Below are positions 8,720-18,600 of a DNA stretch of 64,000 nt, in pieces. The first letter of the stretch is position 1, and each line of letters opens with the position of its first letter. Position numbers and translations under genes: made by a program. Below the pieces are notes generated by a model that had not been told where the DNA came from, searched no databases, and was given only the letters and a program-made list of their open reading frames with translations. The stretch is from positions 372,001-436,000 of the forward strand of contig NZ_VNWN01000006.1 in NCBI RefSeq assembly GCF_012720115.1. Reading direction: 5' to 3'. Origin of the DNA: Sneathiella chinensis. GTDB lineage: Bacteria; Pseudomonadota; Alphaproteobacteria; Sneathiellales; Sneathiellaceae.

Positions 8720-10459
8720 ATGGGACAGGGGAAACCGTGGTTTGCAGCGATCAGGCGAAAGCTCCGGCCGCTTCTTTGGGAGATGGCGGTCTATTCGTTT
8801 TTTGTGAATATCCTCGCCCTTGTCATTCCCTTGTTTGTCCTGCAGGTCTACAACCGGGTTGTGGCCTTCGGGGCCATCACCACTTTACAGGGACTGGTGC
8901 TGGGGGTGGTTCTCGTACTGGTCTTTGACTTTCTTCTTCGCCAGATCCGCAGTCGCCTGCTTCAAAAGGCGGCCATGCGCCTTGATATCGGGATCGGCGA
9001 GGCGTTGGTTCGGAAAATCTGGTCCTTGCCCCTCCGGGTTCTGGAAAGCCGGCCGTCTTCCTATTGGCAGGGGTTGTTTCGCGATGCGGACATGGTGCGC
9101 AACACGGTGGCCGGGCCGCCCTTTCTGCTGTTGATCGACTTGCCGTTTTCCCTGTTGTTTGTTGGCTTGATCTTTGTCATTGCCGAACCGGTCGCGTGGG
9201 TGTTTGCCGGGGTCATCCCGGTTTTTATCTTGCTGGGGGCCATATCGGCCCGGTCCGTCAGTCGGGTCAGCAACGATGAAAAAGACGCCCAGCGCCGCCG
9301 GGACAGCCTGATTGGCGACATGATCGACAACCGGGGCACGGTTAAGGCGCTGTCTCTGGACCGGGGGTTGCAACCGCAGTGGGAAAAGGTCCATGCCGAT
9401 GGGGTGGAAAGGGCCCTGCACCGCGGCATGAACGTGGATTTCTTTGCCAATACGGGCATGATTTTAACCTTGGCGACAACGGTCCTGATTACCAGCTTTG
9501 GGGCCCTTGCCATCATCGACCAGAAGCTGAGCATTGGTGCCCTCATCGCTGCCAACATGCTGTCCAGCCGGGTGATCGGGCCGTTCAGCCAGCTTGTCGG
9601 CGGCTGGAAGGGGTTCGCCATGTATCGGCAGGCCCGCCAGCGTCTGGATGATGTGATGACCCTGCCGGAGGAAAGACAGGAAACCACCATTGATCTGGAC
9701 AAACCAGCGGGGGAGATCCTTCTGGAAAATGTCTGTTTCCGGTACCGCGCCGATGGGGACCCGGTGCTGGAGGGATTGGGCGTGCGTTTCGCCCCGCGTG
9801 CCGTTCATGTGATCATGGGGCCAAATGGCGGCGGCAAAACCACCCTGATCAAACTGTTGACCGGCCTTTACAGCCCCGAAAGCGGGCGTGTTCTGCTGGA
9901 CGGGGCCGACCTTGGCCAATTCACCCGCCGTCAACTTGCCGGTTGGATCGGCTATGTGCCGCAAAATTCCGTTCTGGTGGACGGCACCATCCGCGACAAT
10001 ATCACCGGGAAAAGGCCCGACATTTCCGACCGGGAGGTTGTCGAGATTTGCAAGGCCGTCGGCCTTCACAGGATCATTTCCGATTACCCGGACGGGTACG
10101 GTACCCCGGTGGGAGAGGCTGGCGGGGCGCTGTCCGGTGGCATCCGCCAGCGCATTGCCATTGCCCGGGCGCTGATCGGCCATCCGCCTGTCCTTATCCT
10201 TGATGAACCATCGGCCAGTCTGGACCGACCCGCCGAAAATATGTTGAGAGACCTGCTAAAGAATCTATCACAAGATCATACAATTATTGTTGTTTCCCAT
10301 TCACCAACCTTACTGAATATGGCCGATTATCTGTATCTTCTGGATCGTCGGCGCATGGTGATTTCCGGCCCCCGCGAAGAGGTTCTCAATCACATCAATA
10401 GCCTGCAGGCAGGGGCTGCCGCGGCGGACGGCACACGAAACCGGAGGGCAAATGTATGA
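8720..10459 (+). CDS. Type I secretion ABC permease/ATPase (PrtD/HlyB family)
   Basis: This 579-residue half-transporter fuses six membrane helices (about residues 20-300) to a C-terminal ATPase. Walker A is GPNGGGKT (367-374), the signature LSGGIRQR (481-488) and Walker B VLILDE (491-496). It lacks the N-terminal peptidase-like domain of HlyB/LapB and so resembles PrtD-type exporters. It would drive ATP-dependent export of an unfolded substrate, probably the RTX protein at 15660. A strong SD (CAGGGGGA) precedes the ATG. It overlaps the HlyD gene by four bases. Confidence 0.92.
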   Translation: MGQGKPWFAAIRRKLRPLLWEMAVYSFFVNILALVIPLFVLQVYNRVVAFGAITTLQGLVLGVVLVLVFDFLLRQIRSRLLQKAAMRLDIGIGEALVRKIWSLPLRVLESRPSSYWQGLFRDADMVRNTVAGPPFLLLIDLPFSLLFVGLIFVIAEPVAWVFAGVIPVFILLGAISARSVSRVSNDEKDAQRRRDSLIGDMIDNRGTVKALSLDRGLQPQWEKVHADGVERALHRGMNVDFFANTGMILTLATTVLITSFGALAIIDQKLSIGALIAANMLSSRVIGPFSQLVGGWKGFAMYRQARQRLDDVMTLPEERQETTIDLDKPAGEILLENVCFRYRADGDPVLEGLGVRFAPRAVHVIMGPNGGGKTTLIKLLTGLYSPESGRVLLDGADLGQFTRRQLAGWIGYVPQNSVLVDGTIRDNITGKRPDISDREVVEICKAVGLHRIISDYPDGYGTPVGEAGGALSGGIRQRIAIARALIGHPPVLILDEPSASLDRPAENMLRDLLKNLSQDHTIIVVSHSPTLLNMADYLYLLDRRRMVISGPREEVLNHINSLQAGAAAADGTRNRRANV

Positions 10460-11742
10460 GCCGGTTTTCCGGGCTGGAGAAAAAATATCCGCTGTCATCG
10501 TGGCGTCTGTTCGGGCTGGTTATCATCGCCCTGATCGCGGGGTTTCTGGTCTGGGTGAATTTTGCTGAATTCGAGGAAGTCGCCGTCCTGTCCGGGGAGG
10601 TGGTGCCACAGGACCATGTGAAGGTGGTCCAGCATCTGGAAGGCGGGATCATCCAGAAAATCCATGTGCGCGAAGGAAGCCGCGTGGAGCAGGGCGCGCC
10701 CCTGATGCAGCTTGACCTTGCGGTGAACGCCATCAACGAGGAAGCCCTTAAAATCCAGTTGGAAAGCCTGCGGATCAAGCGAGCCCGACTGATTGCCGAA
10801 AGCGAGGGGGCAGCCCCCGTTTATCCTGCGTCTTACCTGCCGGGTATCGGTGCCGTGCTGGAGGCCGAGAAAAAGACCTATGCCTCGCGCATGGCGCAGT
10901 TGGAGGCAAAGCGGAAAATCATGGAGGAAATCGCCACCCAGAAGGCCCTGGATGTGGAGCAGTTGCAGCTTAAATATGCGGCGCTGAAATCCGATCTGGC
11001 GGTATCGCGGCGGAAATTCGCCATGTCACGGGAATTGCTGGATGCGAACCTGACCCCGAAGATCGAGCATCTGCAACTTGAAATCGAGCTGACCCGACTG
11101 GAAGGGGAGCTCAAATCCCTGAAACCGGCCCTGCCACGGGCGGAGGCCGCCGCCAAGGAGGCACGCGAGCGGGTGCGGGAGGAGGAACTTGGCTTTCGGC
11201 GCATGGCGTTTGACGAATTGGGCGCGACAGAACGGGAAATTGCGCGGCTGAAGGAGCTTCTGGTCACCGCCGGGGAACAGGTGACCCGCACCACCATCCG
11301 CAGCCCCATAGACGGTATCGTCAAGAATTTGCGGATCAACACGGTTGGCGGCATTGTCCGGCCGGGGGATGCGGTGATGGATATTGTCCCGTCCAGCGAC
11401 AAACTGGTGGTGGAGGCCCGCCTCAATCCCGCCGACCGGGGATTTGTTCGCGTCGGGCAGGAGGCCATGGTCAAGCTGACCAGTTATGATTATTTCACCT
11501 ATGGCGGATTAAAGGGCAAGGTTGCCAATATCGCGGCGGATGCCTCCAGCGATGAAAACGGAAACCCCTATTTCAAGGTGATTGTTGAGACGGACGAGGT
11601 GCAGGGGCCGGATCAGGGCGGGTTTCTGGTGACACCGGGGATGCAGGCCCTTGTCGATATTCATACGGGGCGAAAGCCGGTTATCGACTACCTGTTACAG
11701 CCGGTCCTGAAGCTCCGGCATGAGAGTTTCAGGGAGCGCTAG
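10456..11742 (+). CDS. Type I secretion membrane fusion protein (HlyD family)
   Basis: This 428-residue periplasmic adaptor links the ABC exporter to the outer-membrane pore. It has one N-terminal membrane helix (about 18-36), a split biotinyl-lipoyl domain beginning at VVQHLEGGIIQKIHVREG (about 56-73), a long alpha-helical hairpin (about 90-270) and a C-terminal beta-barrel around TIRSPIDGIVKNL and beyond. The start ATG overlaps the stop of the ABC gene in the ATGA arrangement, indicating tight coupling. Length and order match PrtE/HlyD-type adaptors. Confidence 0.92.
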   Translation: MSRFSGLEKKYPLSSWRLFGLVIIALIAGFLVWVNFAEFEEVAVLSGEVVPQDHVKVVQHLEGGIIQKIHVREGSRVEQGAPLMQLDLAVNAINEEALKIQLESLRIKRARLIAESEGAAPVYPASYLPGIGAVLEAEKKTYASRMAQLEAKRKIMEEIATQKALDVEQLQLKYAALKSDLAVSRRKFAMSRELLDANLTPKIEHLQLEIELTRLEGELKSLKPALPRAEAAAKEARERVREEELGFRRMAFDELGATEREIARLKELLVTAGEQVTRTTIRSPIDGIVKNLRINTVGGIVRPGDAVMDIVPSSDKLVVEARLNPADRGFVRVGQEAMVKLTSYDYFTYGGLKGKVANIAADASSDENGNPYFKVIVETDEVQGPDQGGFLVTPGMQALVDIHTGRKPVIDYLLQPVLKLRHESFRER

Positions 11743-11789
11743 AAAGCAAGGGAGAGCCGGGTGAAGACAGGGGGCGTAAAGGGGCCGTG

Positions 11790-14012
11790 ATGCGATTTTT
11801 GCGTAGGCTGTTATCGTTGCTGGCGGGAACCAACGGGCAAAGGGTGGCCTGGGCCGTCCTTGTTGGCATCCTTGCCATCCACAGCATCAACTTTCCCCTG
11901 ATCGAAGGAATTAGAAACCGCTCTTTCGATTTATATCAAAGACTTGCGCCGCGACCTTCACTTGAACAATCACCTGTTGTGGTGGTTGATATCGACGAAA
12001 AAAGCCTGTCCGAAATTGGGCAATGGCCGTGGGGGCGGAATGTCATGGCGGCACTTGTCCAGCGCCTGACCGAATCCGGGGCCGTGGTGATCGGTTTCGA
12101 TATGGTCTTCTCGGAGGAGGATCGGTTGTCGCCGCCGCGGCTGGCCCGCCAGATCGTCGGGCTGGAGCCGGACATGCGGGAGCGGCTGGCCGCGCTGCCG
12201 GATACGGACCGGATTTTTGCATCGGCGATTGCGCGAAGCCGGGTCGTGCTGGGCGGATTTGTCAGCAACGAACAGACCGGGGGACAGGAAGCCTCGCTTG
12301 AGCGGATAAAAAGCATCAACTGGATGGGGCAGAACCCGTCCCTGTTCGTCAAACGGTCCGCCCGCTATGTGGGCAATGTCCCGGTTCTGGAAGCGGCGGC
12401 GACCGGTCATTCCAACTTTACGCTGGATAACGATTTTGACGGGGTGATCCGCCGCATTCCCCTGTTCAGCCGGGTGAATGAGACCCTGATCCCCATTTTG
12501 GGTCTGGAAATGTTGCGGGTGGCGACGGGAAAAAGCGTCCTGATCCGGGCCGGGGAACAGGGCATCGAGGGGGTGGTCATTGCCGGCACCCTGATCCCGA
12601 CCGATGGATATGGCCGGATGTGGATCCGTTTTTCCCGGCGGGATGAAAGCCTGTATCTGTCTGCCGCCGATATCCTGTCAGGCCGTATCGGACCGGAGCG
12701 GGTCGCGGGGCGCCTTGTGCTGATGGGAACCTCGGCCACGGGGCTGAAGGATTTGCGATCCACCCCGGTTGAGGCCGTTGTTCCGGGGGTGGAAGTGCAT
12801 GCCCAGATGCTGCAAACGGTCCTGACGGGCAACCACCTCTATCGCGGCGACCTGATGCGGGCGGTGGAGTGGCTGACCATCCTTGGGGCGGGGCTGCTGC
12901 TGATTATCGTGTCTCCCTTGCTGGGGGCAACGGCAGCCTTCACCTTTTTGCTGGGGATTGTGGGGGCGTCTTCGGGGCTTGCCGCCTATCTTTTTCTGGA
13001 AAAGTCGATCCTGATGGATATCACCTTCATCGTGGGGTCGTCGGTCCTGTTATTCTTTGTGTTGGTTTATTCCAGCTTTCGGTCCGTCGAGGAACAGCGC
13101 AGCCAGATCCGCAGTGCCTTCGGCCATTACCTGTCGCCGGAACTGGTCGACCGATTGGCGCGGGAGCCGGACAAGCTGAAGCTCGGCGGGGAGGTACGAA
13201 CCCTCAGCTTTCTGTTTTGCGACATTCGGGGCTTTACCGAGATTTCCGAAACCTATGACGATGACCCGGAGGGACTGACCCGGCTGATCAATGACTTCCT
13301 GACCCCCATGAGCAATATCATCATGCGTCACGGAGGCACCATCGACAAATATATGGGCGATTGCATCATGGCCTTCTGGAATGCCCCCATGAGCGACCCT
13401 GATCACGCCCTTCATGCGGTGCTGGCCGCACGGGACATGCAGCGGGAACTGATGAGCTTGAATTTCCAGTTACAGAAAAACGCCGAGGAGGCAGGCCATG
13501 TCTTCACCCCAATCAAGGTGGGGATTGGTATCAATACAGGGTCTTGCGTCGTCGGCAATATGGGATCAGAACATCATTTTGATTATTCCGTTCTGGGGGA
13601 TGCGGTCAATCTGGCCTCCCGCCTTGAGGGGCAATGCAAAGCTTATGGGGTGGATATCATCGTCGGCGACCAGACTGCACAGGCCGTGGAGGGGATGACG
13701 TTCCTTGAACTGGACCTTCTGGCGGTAAAGGGCAAGATGCAGGCGGTCCGTATTTTCGCCTTTCTTGACGAAAAGAGGGAGGATAGCCGGGCGAAGGCGG
13801 TGGGAGAGGCCTTTTTCCCCCTTCACAATCGGTTTTTACATGCCTATCGCGCGAAGCAGTGGGCGGAAGCGCGGGGTCTGCTGTCCCGTTGTCTTACCCT
13901 GCGCCCGGACCTTGCCACCCTGTATGAAGCCTATGACGAACGCATTACTGAATTCGAGCAACGGGACCCCGGGCCGGATTGGAAAGGCGTGCACAAGGCT
14001 GCCTACAAATAG
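11790..14012 (+). CDS. CHASE2 sensor class III adenylate/guanylate cyclase
   Basis: This protein of about 740 residues has an N-terminal helix (about 22-40), a CHASE2 periplasmic sensor (about 40-350), three closely spaced membrane helices (about 358-430) and a cytoplasmic class III cyclase domain (about 465-640). Metal-binding D479 (FCDIRGFT) and D525 (KYMGD), and transition-state N608 and R612 (NLASRLE), are present, so it should be active. K521 favours ATP; the second base-selecting position is serine (YSVLGD), where cAMP-forming enzymes have Asp or Thr, so the product is not certain. A GTG at 11787 is too close to the SD (AAAGGGG), so I chose the ATG at 11790; residue numbers count from that GTG. 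It sits inside the secretion operon. Confidence 0.9.
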   Translation: MRFLRRLLSLLAGTNGQRVAWAVLVGILAIHSINFPLIEGIRNRSFDLYQRLAPRPSLEQSPVVVVDIDEKSLSEIGQWPWGRNVMAALVQRLTESGAVVIGFDMVFSEEDRLSPPRLARQIVGLEPDMRERLAALPDTDRIFASAIARSRVVLGGFVSNEQTGGQEASLERIKSINWMGQNPSLFVKRSARYVGNVPVLEAAATGHSNFTLDNDFDGVIRRIPLFSRVNETLIPILGLEMLRVATGKSVLIRAGEQGIEGVVIAGTLIPTDGYGRMWIRFSRRDESLYLSAADILSGRIGPERVAGRLVLMGTSATGLKDLRSTPVEAVVPGVEVHAQMLQTVLTGNHLYRGDLMRAVEWLTILGAGLLLIIVSPLLGATAAFTFLLGIVGASSGLAAYLFLEKSILMDITFIVGSSVLLFFVLVYSSFRSVEEQRSQIRSAFGHYLSPELVDRLAREPDKLKLGGEVRTLSFLFCDIRGFTEISETYDDDPEGLTRLINDFLTPMSNIIMRHGGTIDKYMGDCIMAFWNAPMSDPDHALHAVLAARDMQRELMSLNFQLQKNAEEAGHVFTPIKVGIGINTGSCVVGNMGSEHHFDYSVLGDAVNLASRLEGQCKAYGVDIIVGDQTAQAVEGMTFLELDLLAVKGKMQAVRIFAFLDEKREDSRAKAVGEAFFPLHNRFLHAYRAKQWAEARGLLSRCLTLRPDLATLYEAYDERITEFEQRDPGPDWKGVHKAAYK

Positions 14013-14116
14013 TTATTACCAACACGGGTTTGATTAAAAATTTTTTCTATTTTAAAGGCCCACCCTTTCGTTTAAGATAAAGTTAATATTAGAAGGGGGC
14101 TGGGGGAAGGGTCCTG

Positions 14117-15445
14117 ATGGGGAGTAGATTATTGAAACGGCAAACAGGTCGTCTGACATCCATTTGTGTGGGGATTGGGGTTCTTGCGGCGGTTGGCGCA
14201 GCACCCGTCCATGCAGAAACGCTGGAGGAAGAACTCCGGTATCTTCTGGAAAGTCATCCACAACTGGATGTCCGAAAGGAAAACCTGACCGCCGCCGAAG
14301 AGGGGGTGGACAGTGCCTTTTCCGGCTTTTTGCCACGGGTGACCCTGAACGGGGATGCCGGGTGGGAACGGTCCGAAAACCCCGTGCTGGACGCCACGGA
14401 TGAATCCCCATGGAATACGGACCGATACCGGGCCGGGATCGAGGTCCGGCAGAATATCTATCAGGGGTTGCGCACAACCGCAGAACTTGAGGCCGCCGAA
14501 AAAGGGCGGGAGGCTGCCGATATCGATCTTGCCTTCGTCGAGCAGCAATTGCTGTTTGAGGGGATTACGGCCTATGTCAATGTGGAGAAATTTACCTTTC
14601 TCCGCTTTCTTGCCATGGAGAACGAGAAAACCCTGAAGCAGCAGCTTCGGCTTGAGGATGAGCGGGTGCAGCGCGGAGCGGGGATTGAGGTGGATGTACT
14701 GCAGGCAAAGTCCCGCCTGCAACGGGCCATTGAGCGCCGGGTTGGCTTTGAAGGCAACCTGAAAGAAGCGCACGCAAGATACCTGCAGGTTTTCGGAAAA
14801 TCCTCGGAAGGGGCGCAACTTGCCGAAGTGGTGCCGCCGCTTGACCTGTTGCCCGCCTCGCTGGACGACAGTCTGGAACGGGCCCTTGGAAACAATCTGC
14901 AAATCCGGAACGGCCGGGTACAAAGCGAGATTGCCGAAACCGGAAAACAGGTTGCGGCTTCCGGCTATCACCCCACCGTGGATGCGGTTGCCCGCTATAA
15001 CTGGGAAGAGGATGTGGACGGCTCCATCGGGGTTGAGAAAAACCTGTTTGGCGGGGTCGAACTGAACTGGGAGATTTTCTCAGGCTTCCTGACCGATAGT
15101 CAGGTGGGGCAGGCCGCCGCCCGTCACAATTCAACGCTCGCCAACCTTCGCTATATCCAACAGAAGGTAGAGGAAGAGGTTCGGGTTGCATGGCGGTCGC
15201 TGGAAACCGCGCAGGAGCGGGCGGACCTTCTGGAAAATGCCGTCAATATCGCCGCCGAGGTGTTTATCGCCCGCCAGAACCTGCGGGATGGCGGCAAGGA
15301 AACGGCTATCAATGTGCTGGATGCGGAAAATGAACTGTATTCCGCCCGGATTGCACAGGTTGGGGCCTCCTATGAGGCGCGGCTGGCCGTGTTCCGGCTG
15401 CTTTTGGCCATTGGTGAACTGACACCGGACAGTCTTGGCGTCTAA
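14117..15445 (+). CDS. TolC-family outer-membrane secretion pore
   Basis: This 442-residue protein has a signal peptide ending at about residue 33 (APVHA-ET), followed by the duplicated outer-membrane efflux protein repeats of long alpha-hairpins and short beta-strands. Characteristic pieces include QNIYQGLRT and the internal repeat counterpart NWEIFSGFLTDSQV, and a late NVLDAENELYSARI. It should form the trimeric channel for the ABC/HlyD pair upstream. An SD (AAGGG) precedes the ATG. It is separated from the cyclase gene by 104 bases, so it may also have its own promoter. Confidence 0.92.
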   Translation: MGSRLLKRQTGRLTSICVGIGVLAAVGAAPVHAETLEEELRYLLESHPQLDVRKENLTAAEEGVDSAFSGFLPRVTLNGDAGWERSENPVLDATDESPWNTDRYRAGIEVRQNIYQGLRTTAELEAAEKGREAADIDLAFVEQQLLFEGITAYVNVEKFTFLRFLAMENEKTLKQQLRLEDERVQRGAGIEVDVLQAKSRLQRAIERRVGFEGNLKEAHARYLQVFGKSSEGAQLAEVVPPLDLLPASLDDSLERALGNNLQIRNGRVQSEIAETGKQVAASGYHPTVDAVARYNWEEDVDGSIGVEKNLFGGVELNWEIFSGFLTDSQVGQAAARHNSTLANLRYIQQKVEEEVRVAWRSLETAQERADLLENAVNIAAEVFIARQNLRDGGKETAINVLDAENELYSARIAQVGASYEARLAVFRLLLAIGELTPDSLGV

Positions 15446-15523
15446 GCGTTAAGGGCAGGGGCGCCGCGTCGGACTTTTCAGGAAACGTCCCATAAGAGGG
15501 TGTGTTTGGTGAAGATTGTGGCT

Positions 15524-15552
15524 TTGTGAATATGTGTATAAAATAATATGCA
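15524..15552 (+). promoter_or_regulatory. Candidate promoter of the RTX protein gene
   Basis: TTGTGA (15524-15529) and TATGCA (15547-15552) are spaced by 17 bases inside a clearly AT-rich tract (15520-15600), unlike the flanking coding DNA. The RTX gene begins about 100 bases downstream. This suggests the large substrate gene has its own promoter in addition to any readthrough from the secretion genes. Confidence 0.35.
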
Positions 15553-15659
15553 ATTTTTAATAAATTGATCTGTGGAATTTGTTTCATTCAAGGAATTCAA
15601 ACAGGGGGGCTGCCGGTCTGTAGCCTTGGGACGCCCCGCTCAATGCCGGAGAGAAGGCC

Positions 15660-18600
15660 GTGATTAAAGAGACAGCGATATCCCCCGTTCATGAAGGATC
15701 AGAACCGGACATTCAGGCCGCAAGCTGGGATTTTCAGGGAAACGAAATTCTGGTTCAGATGCCCTATAAGGGTTTTCTGTTTGATGCGGATTACGCCCGG
15801 GATGGTCAGGATCTTGTGCTGACCGACGATCATGGCCGTGAGGTGGTGGTGGATGGATATTTTACCGTCCAACCGGCGCCCGATCTGGTCAACAGTGACG
15901 GTGCGCGGGTAACCGGGGATTTTGCAACTTTGCTGGCGGGGCCGGGACAGGTGGCGCAGGCGGGCCCCTCCGGGGATGCGGCCGCCGTTTCGGTTGGCAC
16001 GATCGAGACCCTGGAGGGGGTTGCAACCGTTCGTCATGCGGATGGCAGCAGTGAAACCCTGTCGGTTGGCTCCAAGGTCTACCAGAATGATATTATCGAG
16101 ACCGGCAGCGGGGCGTCCCTTGGGGTGCTGCTGAAGGACGGGACGGTTCTGGGCGTTGGGCCGGGGTCCCGCATGGCCATCGACAGTTTCGTTTATGATC
16201 AGGCTTCGACAGATGGCAATCTGGGATTATCCTTCCTGAAAGGGGCGGTTTCCTTTGTTTCCGGCAAGATTGCCAAGAACGATTATGATGATGTGAGCAT
16301 CAAGGTCCCTTACGGGTCGATCGGTATTCGCGGCACTGAATTTGTGGTGGAAATTGCCGCCGATGGCACCACGACCGTCTTCGTTCTGGACGGGGCCGTG
16401 GCCTCCATCGCCGGGGGGCAGGAAATTGTGCTCGACCCCGGTGAATATGTCAGTCTGGGCGCTGCCGGCCTGTCCGATGCGGCGCAAATCGCCATTGCGG
16501 CCATCGAGGCGCGGTATGGCTCCTTGCTGACGGTCCAGCGGAATACCATTATCATTCGCGACCAGCGCGAGGGAGAGGATGACGCCGACCTGAATGTCGC
16601 GCCGGAAGCCGGGGGGAATGCCACCCCCAGTGAGGGGGATGCGCCCGGCGATGGGGGCGATGGCACTGATCCCGGACCGGGAGAGCGGGAAACCCAAATT
16701 CAATTGGATGAATATGCCCCAATCCTGAATGTGGGGGAAATTGGTGATTTTTCTGAATTGGGAACGGTGGGGCTGACCTCCTTGCGCAACAGTCTCAGCC
16801 AATTCCGCATTCCGGATGATGATCAGTATTTGCTGACCCTGACCACCTTTATCGGGACAGATGGGGATGACCTGATCATTGGCGGGGATACCAACGATTT
16901 TATCAGCGGGCTGGGCGGCAATGACACCCTGATCGGGCTGGGGGGCGATGATATCGTCCTTGGTGGATCGGGGAACGACTTCATTTATGGCAGTCCCGGG
17001 GATGACTCCGTTGATGGCGGCACCGGCAACGATGTGATCGAGGGCGGACAGGGAAGCGCCGATATCCTGCTGGGCGGGGCCGGGAATGACCTGATTTACG
17101 GCGATGTGGCCAGCCAGTCGGGCGCGGTGATCGGTGATCATGATACCCTGCGAGGGCAGGCAGGCGATGATACCCTGATTGGCGGCGGCGGCAATGACAT
17201 CCTTGAGGGCGGGACCGGGAACGACCTGCTGGACGGGGGGCGCGGCGATGACATCCTGCTGGGCGGGGCCGGAACGGATACGGCCCGCCTGACCGGCTCG
17301 ATTGAAGATTATCGGTTCACGGTGGACGGGCAGACCTTTACCTTGCGAAATCTGGAAACAGGCGACCGCGACCAGTTGGAAAGTGTGGAGAACCTCCTCA
17401 TTGGCGGAGAGGCCTATTCGCTGGTTTCTGTCTCGCTGAACGGGGACGAGACGGTTCGTGAAGGGCGGGCCGCAGATTACAGCCTGAGCCTTGGCGGGGC
17501 GGAATTGCAGAACGGCCAGACATTGACCGTGCAGCTTGATCTGGACCTGCTGGGCGATGTCGGGACAACCCCCGTGCAGGATATCTTCCGTGCCGCGCTG
17601 CAATCGGCGGCGGACGGGACGGATGGGGTGACGTTTGATGGCGTCGATACCCTGACCTTCAGCGCCGGGGCCACCGGGCTGGATTTCAACCTTGCCTTCG
17701 ATAATGACACGGTGATTGAAGATGCAGAGATTTTCCGCATCCGCATTGGCGATATGGATGGCACGTCCGGAACCGGCATGGAGGTCCTGCCGGTAACAGG
17801 AAGCAGCAGTGTCACCACGGGCCTGTTCGATCGCACCAACCAGCCGCTGACTTGGGGGTTGGAGCAATCAGACACCACCGTTCAGGAAGGGGAGACCATC
17901 CGGTTTGATATTGACTGGGGCGGTATCACCCTGTCGGAAGGGCACACCCTGTCCTTCGATCTGGCCTTTTCGGGCGAGGCCTCCGGCAACGAGGATTTCG
18001 TCCAGAGTTTCCTTGGCGCCCTTGAGCAAGCGGTCCTGGCCACAACCGGGGTCAGCCTTTCCGGCACCACCATCACCTTTGACAGTACGGCCGAAAGCAG
18101 TTTCTCTTTTGCCCTTGAGGGCCTATCTGATGGTCAGGTCGAAGGGGATGAGAGTTTCTCCATCACCTTGTCCAGCCCGCGGATCGACGGCAATCCGGTT
18201 GCGGGAAGCGAGCCTGTCAATCTGGAGACCGTGCTGGAGGATGCGGACACGCTGGTCTTCTCCCTTGCCGGACAGGATCAGGTCACGGAAGGGGAGGATA
18301 TTCTGTATACCCTTTCCTGGGCCGGGGAAATTCCTGCGGGCGAGACGGCCTTGGTCACCTTCAGCCTGACCGATATCACCACCAGCGGCGGGGATCGCTA
18401 CAGCCTGAAATCCACATTGCTGGAGGCGGCGGGTCAGGTCGATGGGGTCACTTATGACGAGGCCAGCGGCGGGTTGATCATTACCGGCGGGAATGAAGCC
18501 CTGTCCAGCCTCTCCATCGTTCTGAAAACAAAGAATGACTCGCTGGTTGAACTGAACGAGAGCCTTTCCCTGAGCATTGAAACCGTAACCCTTTCCAATG

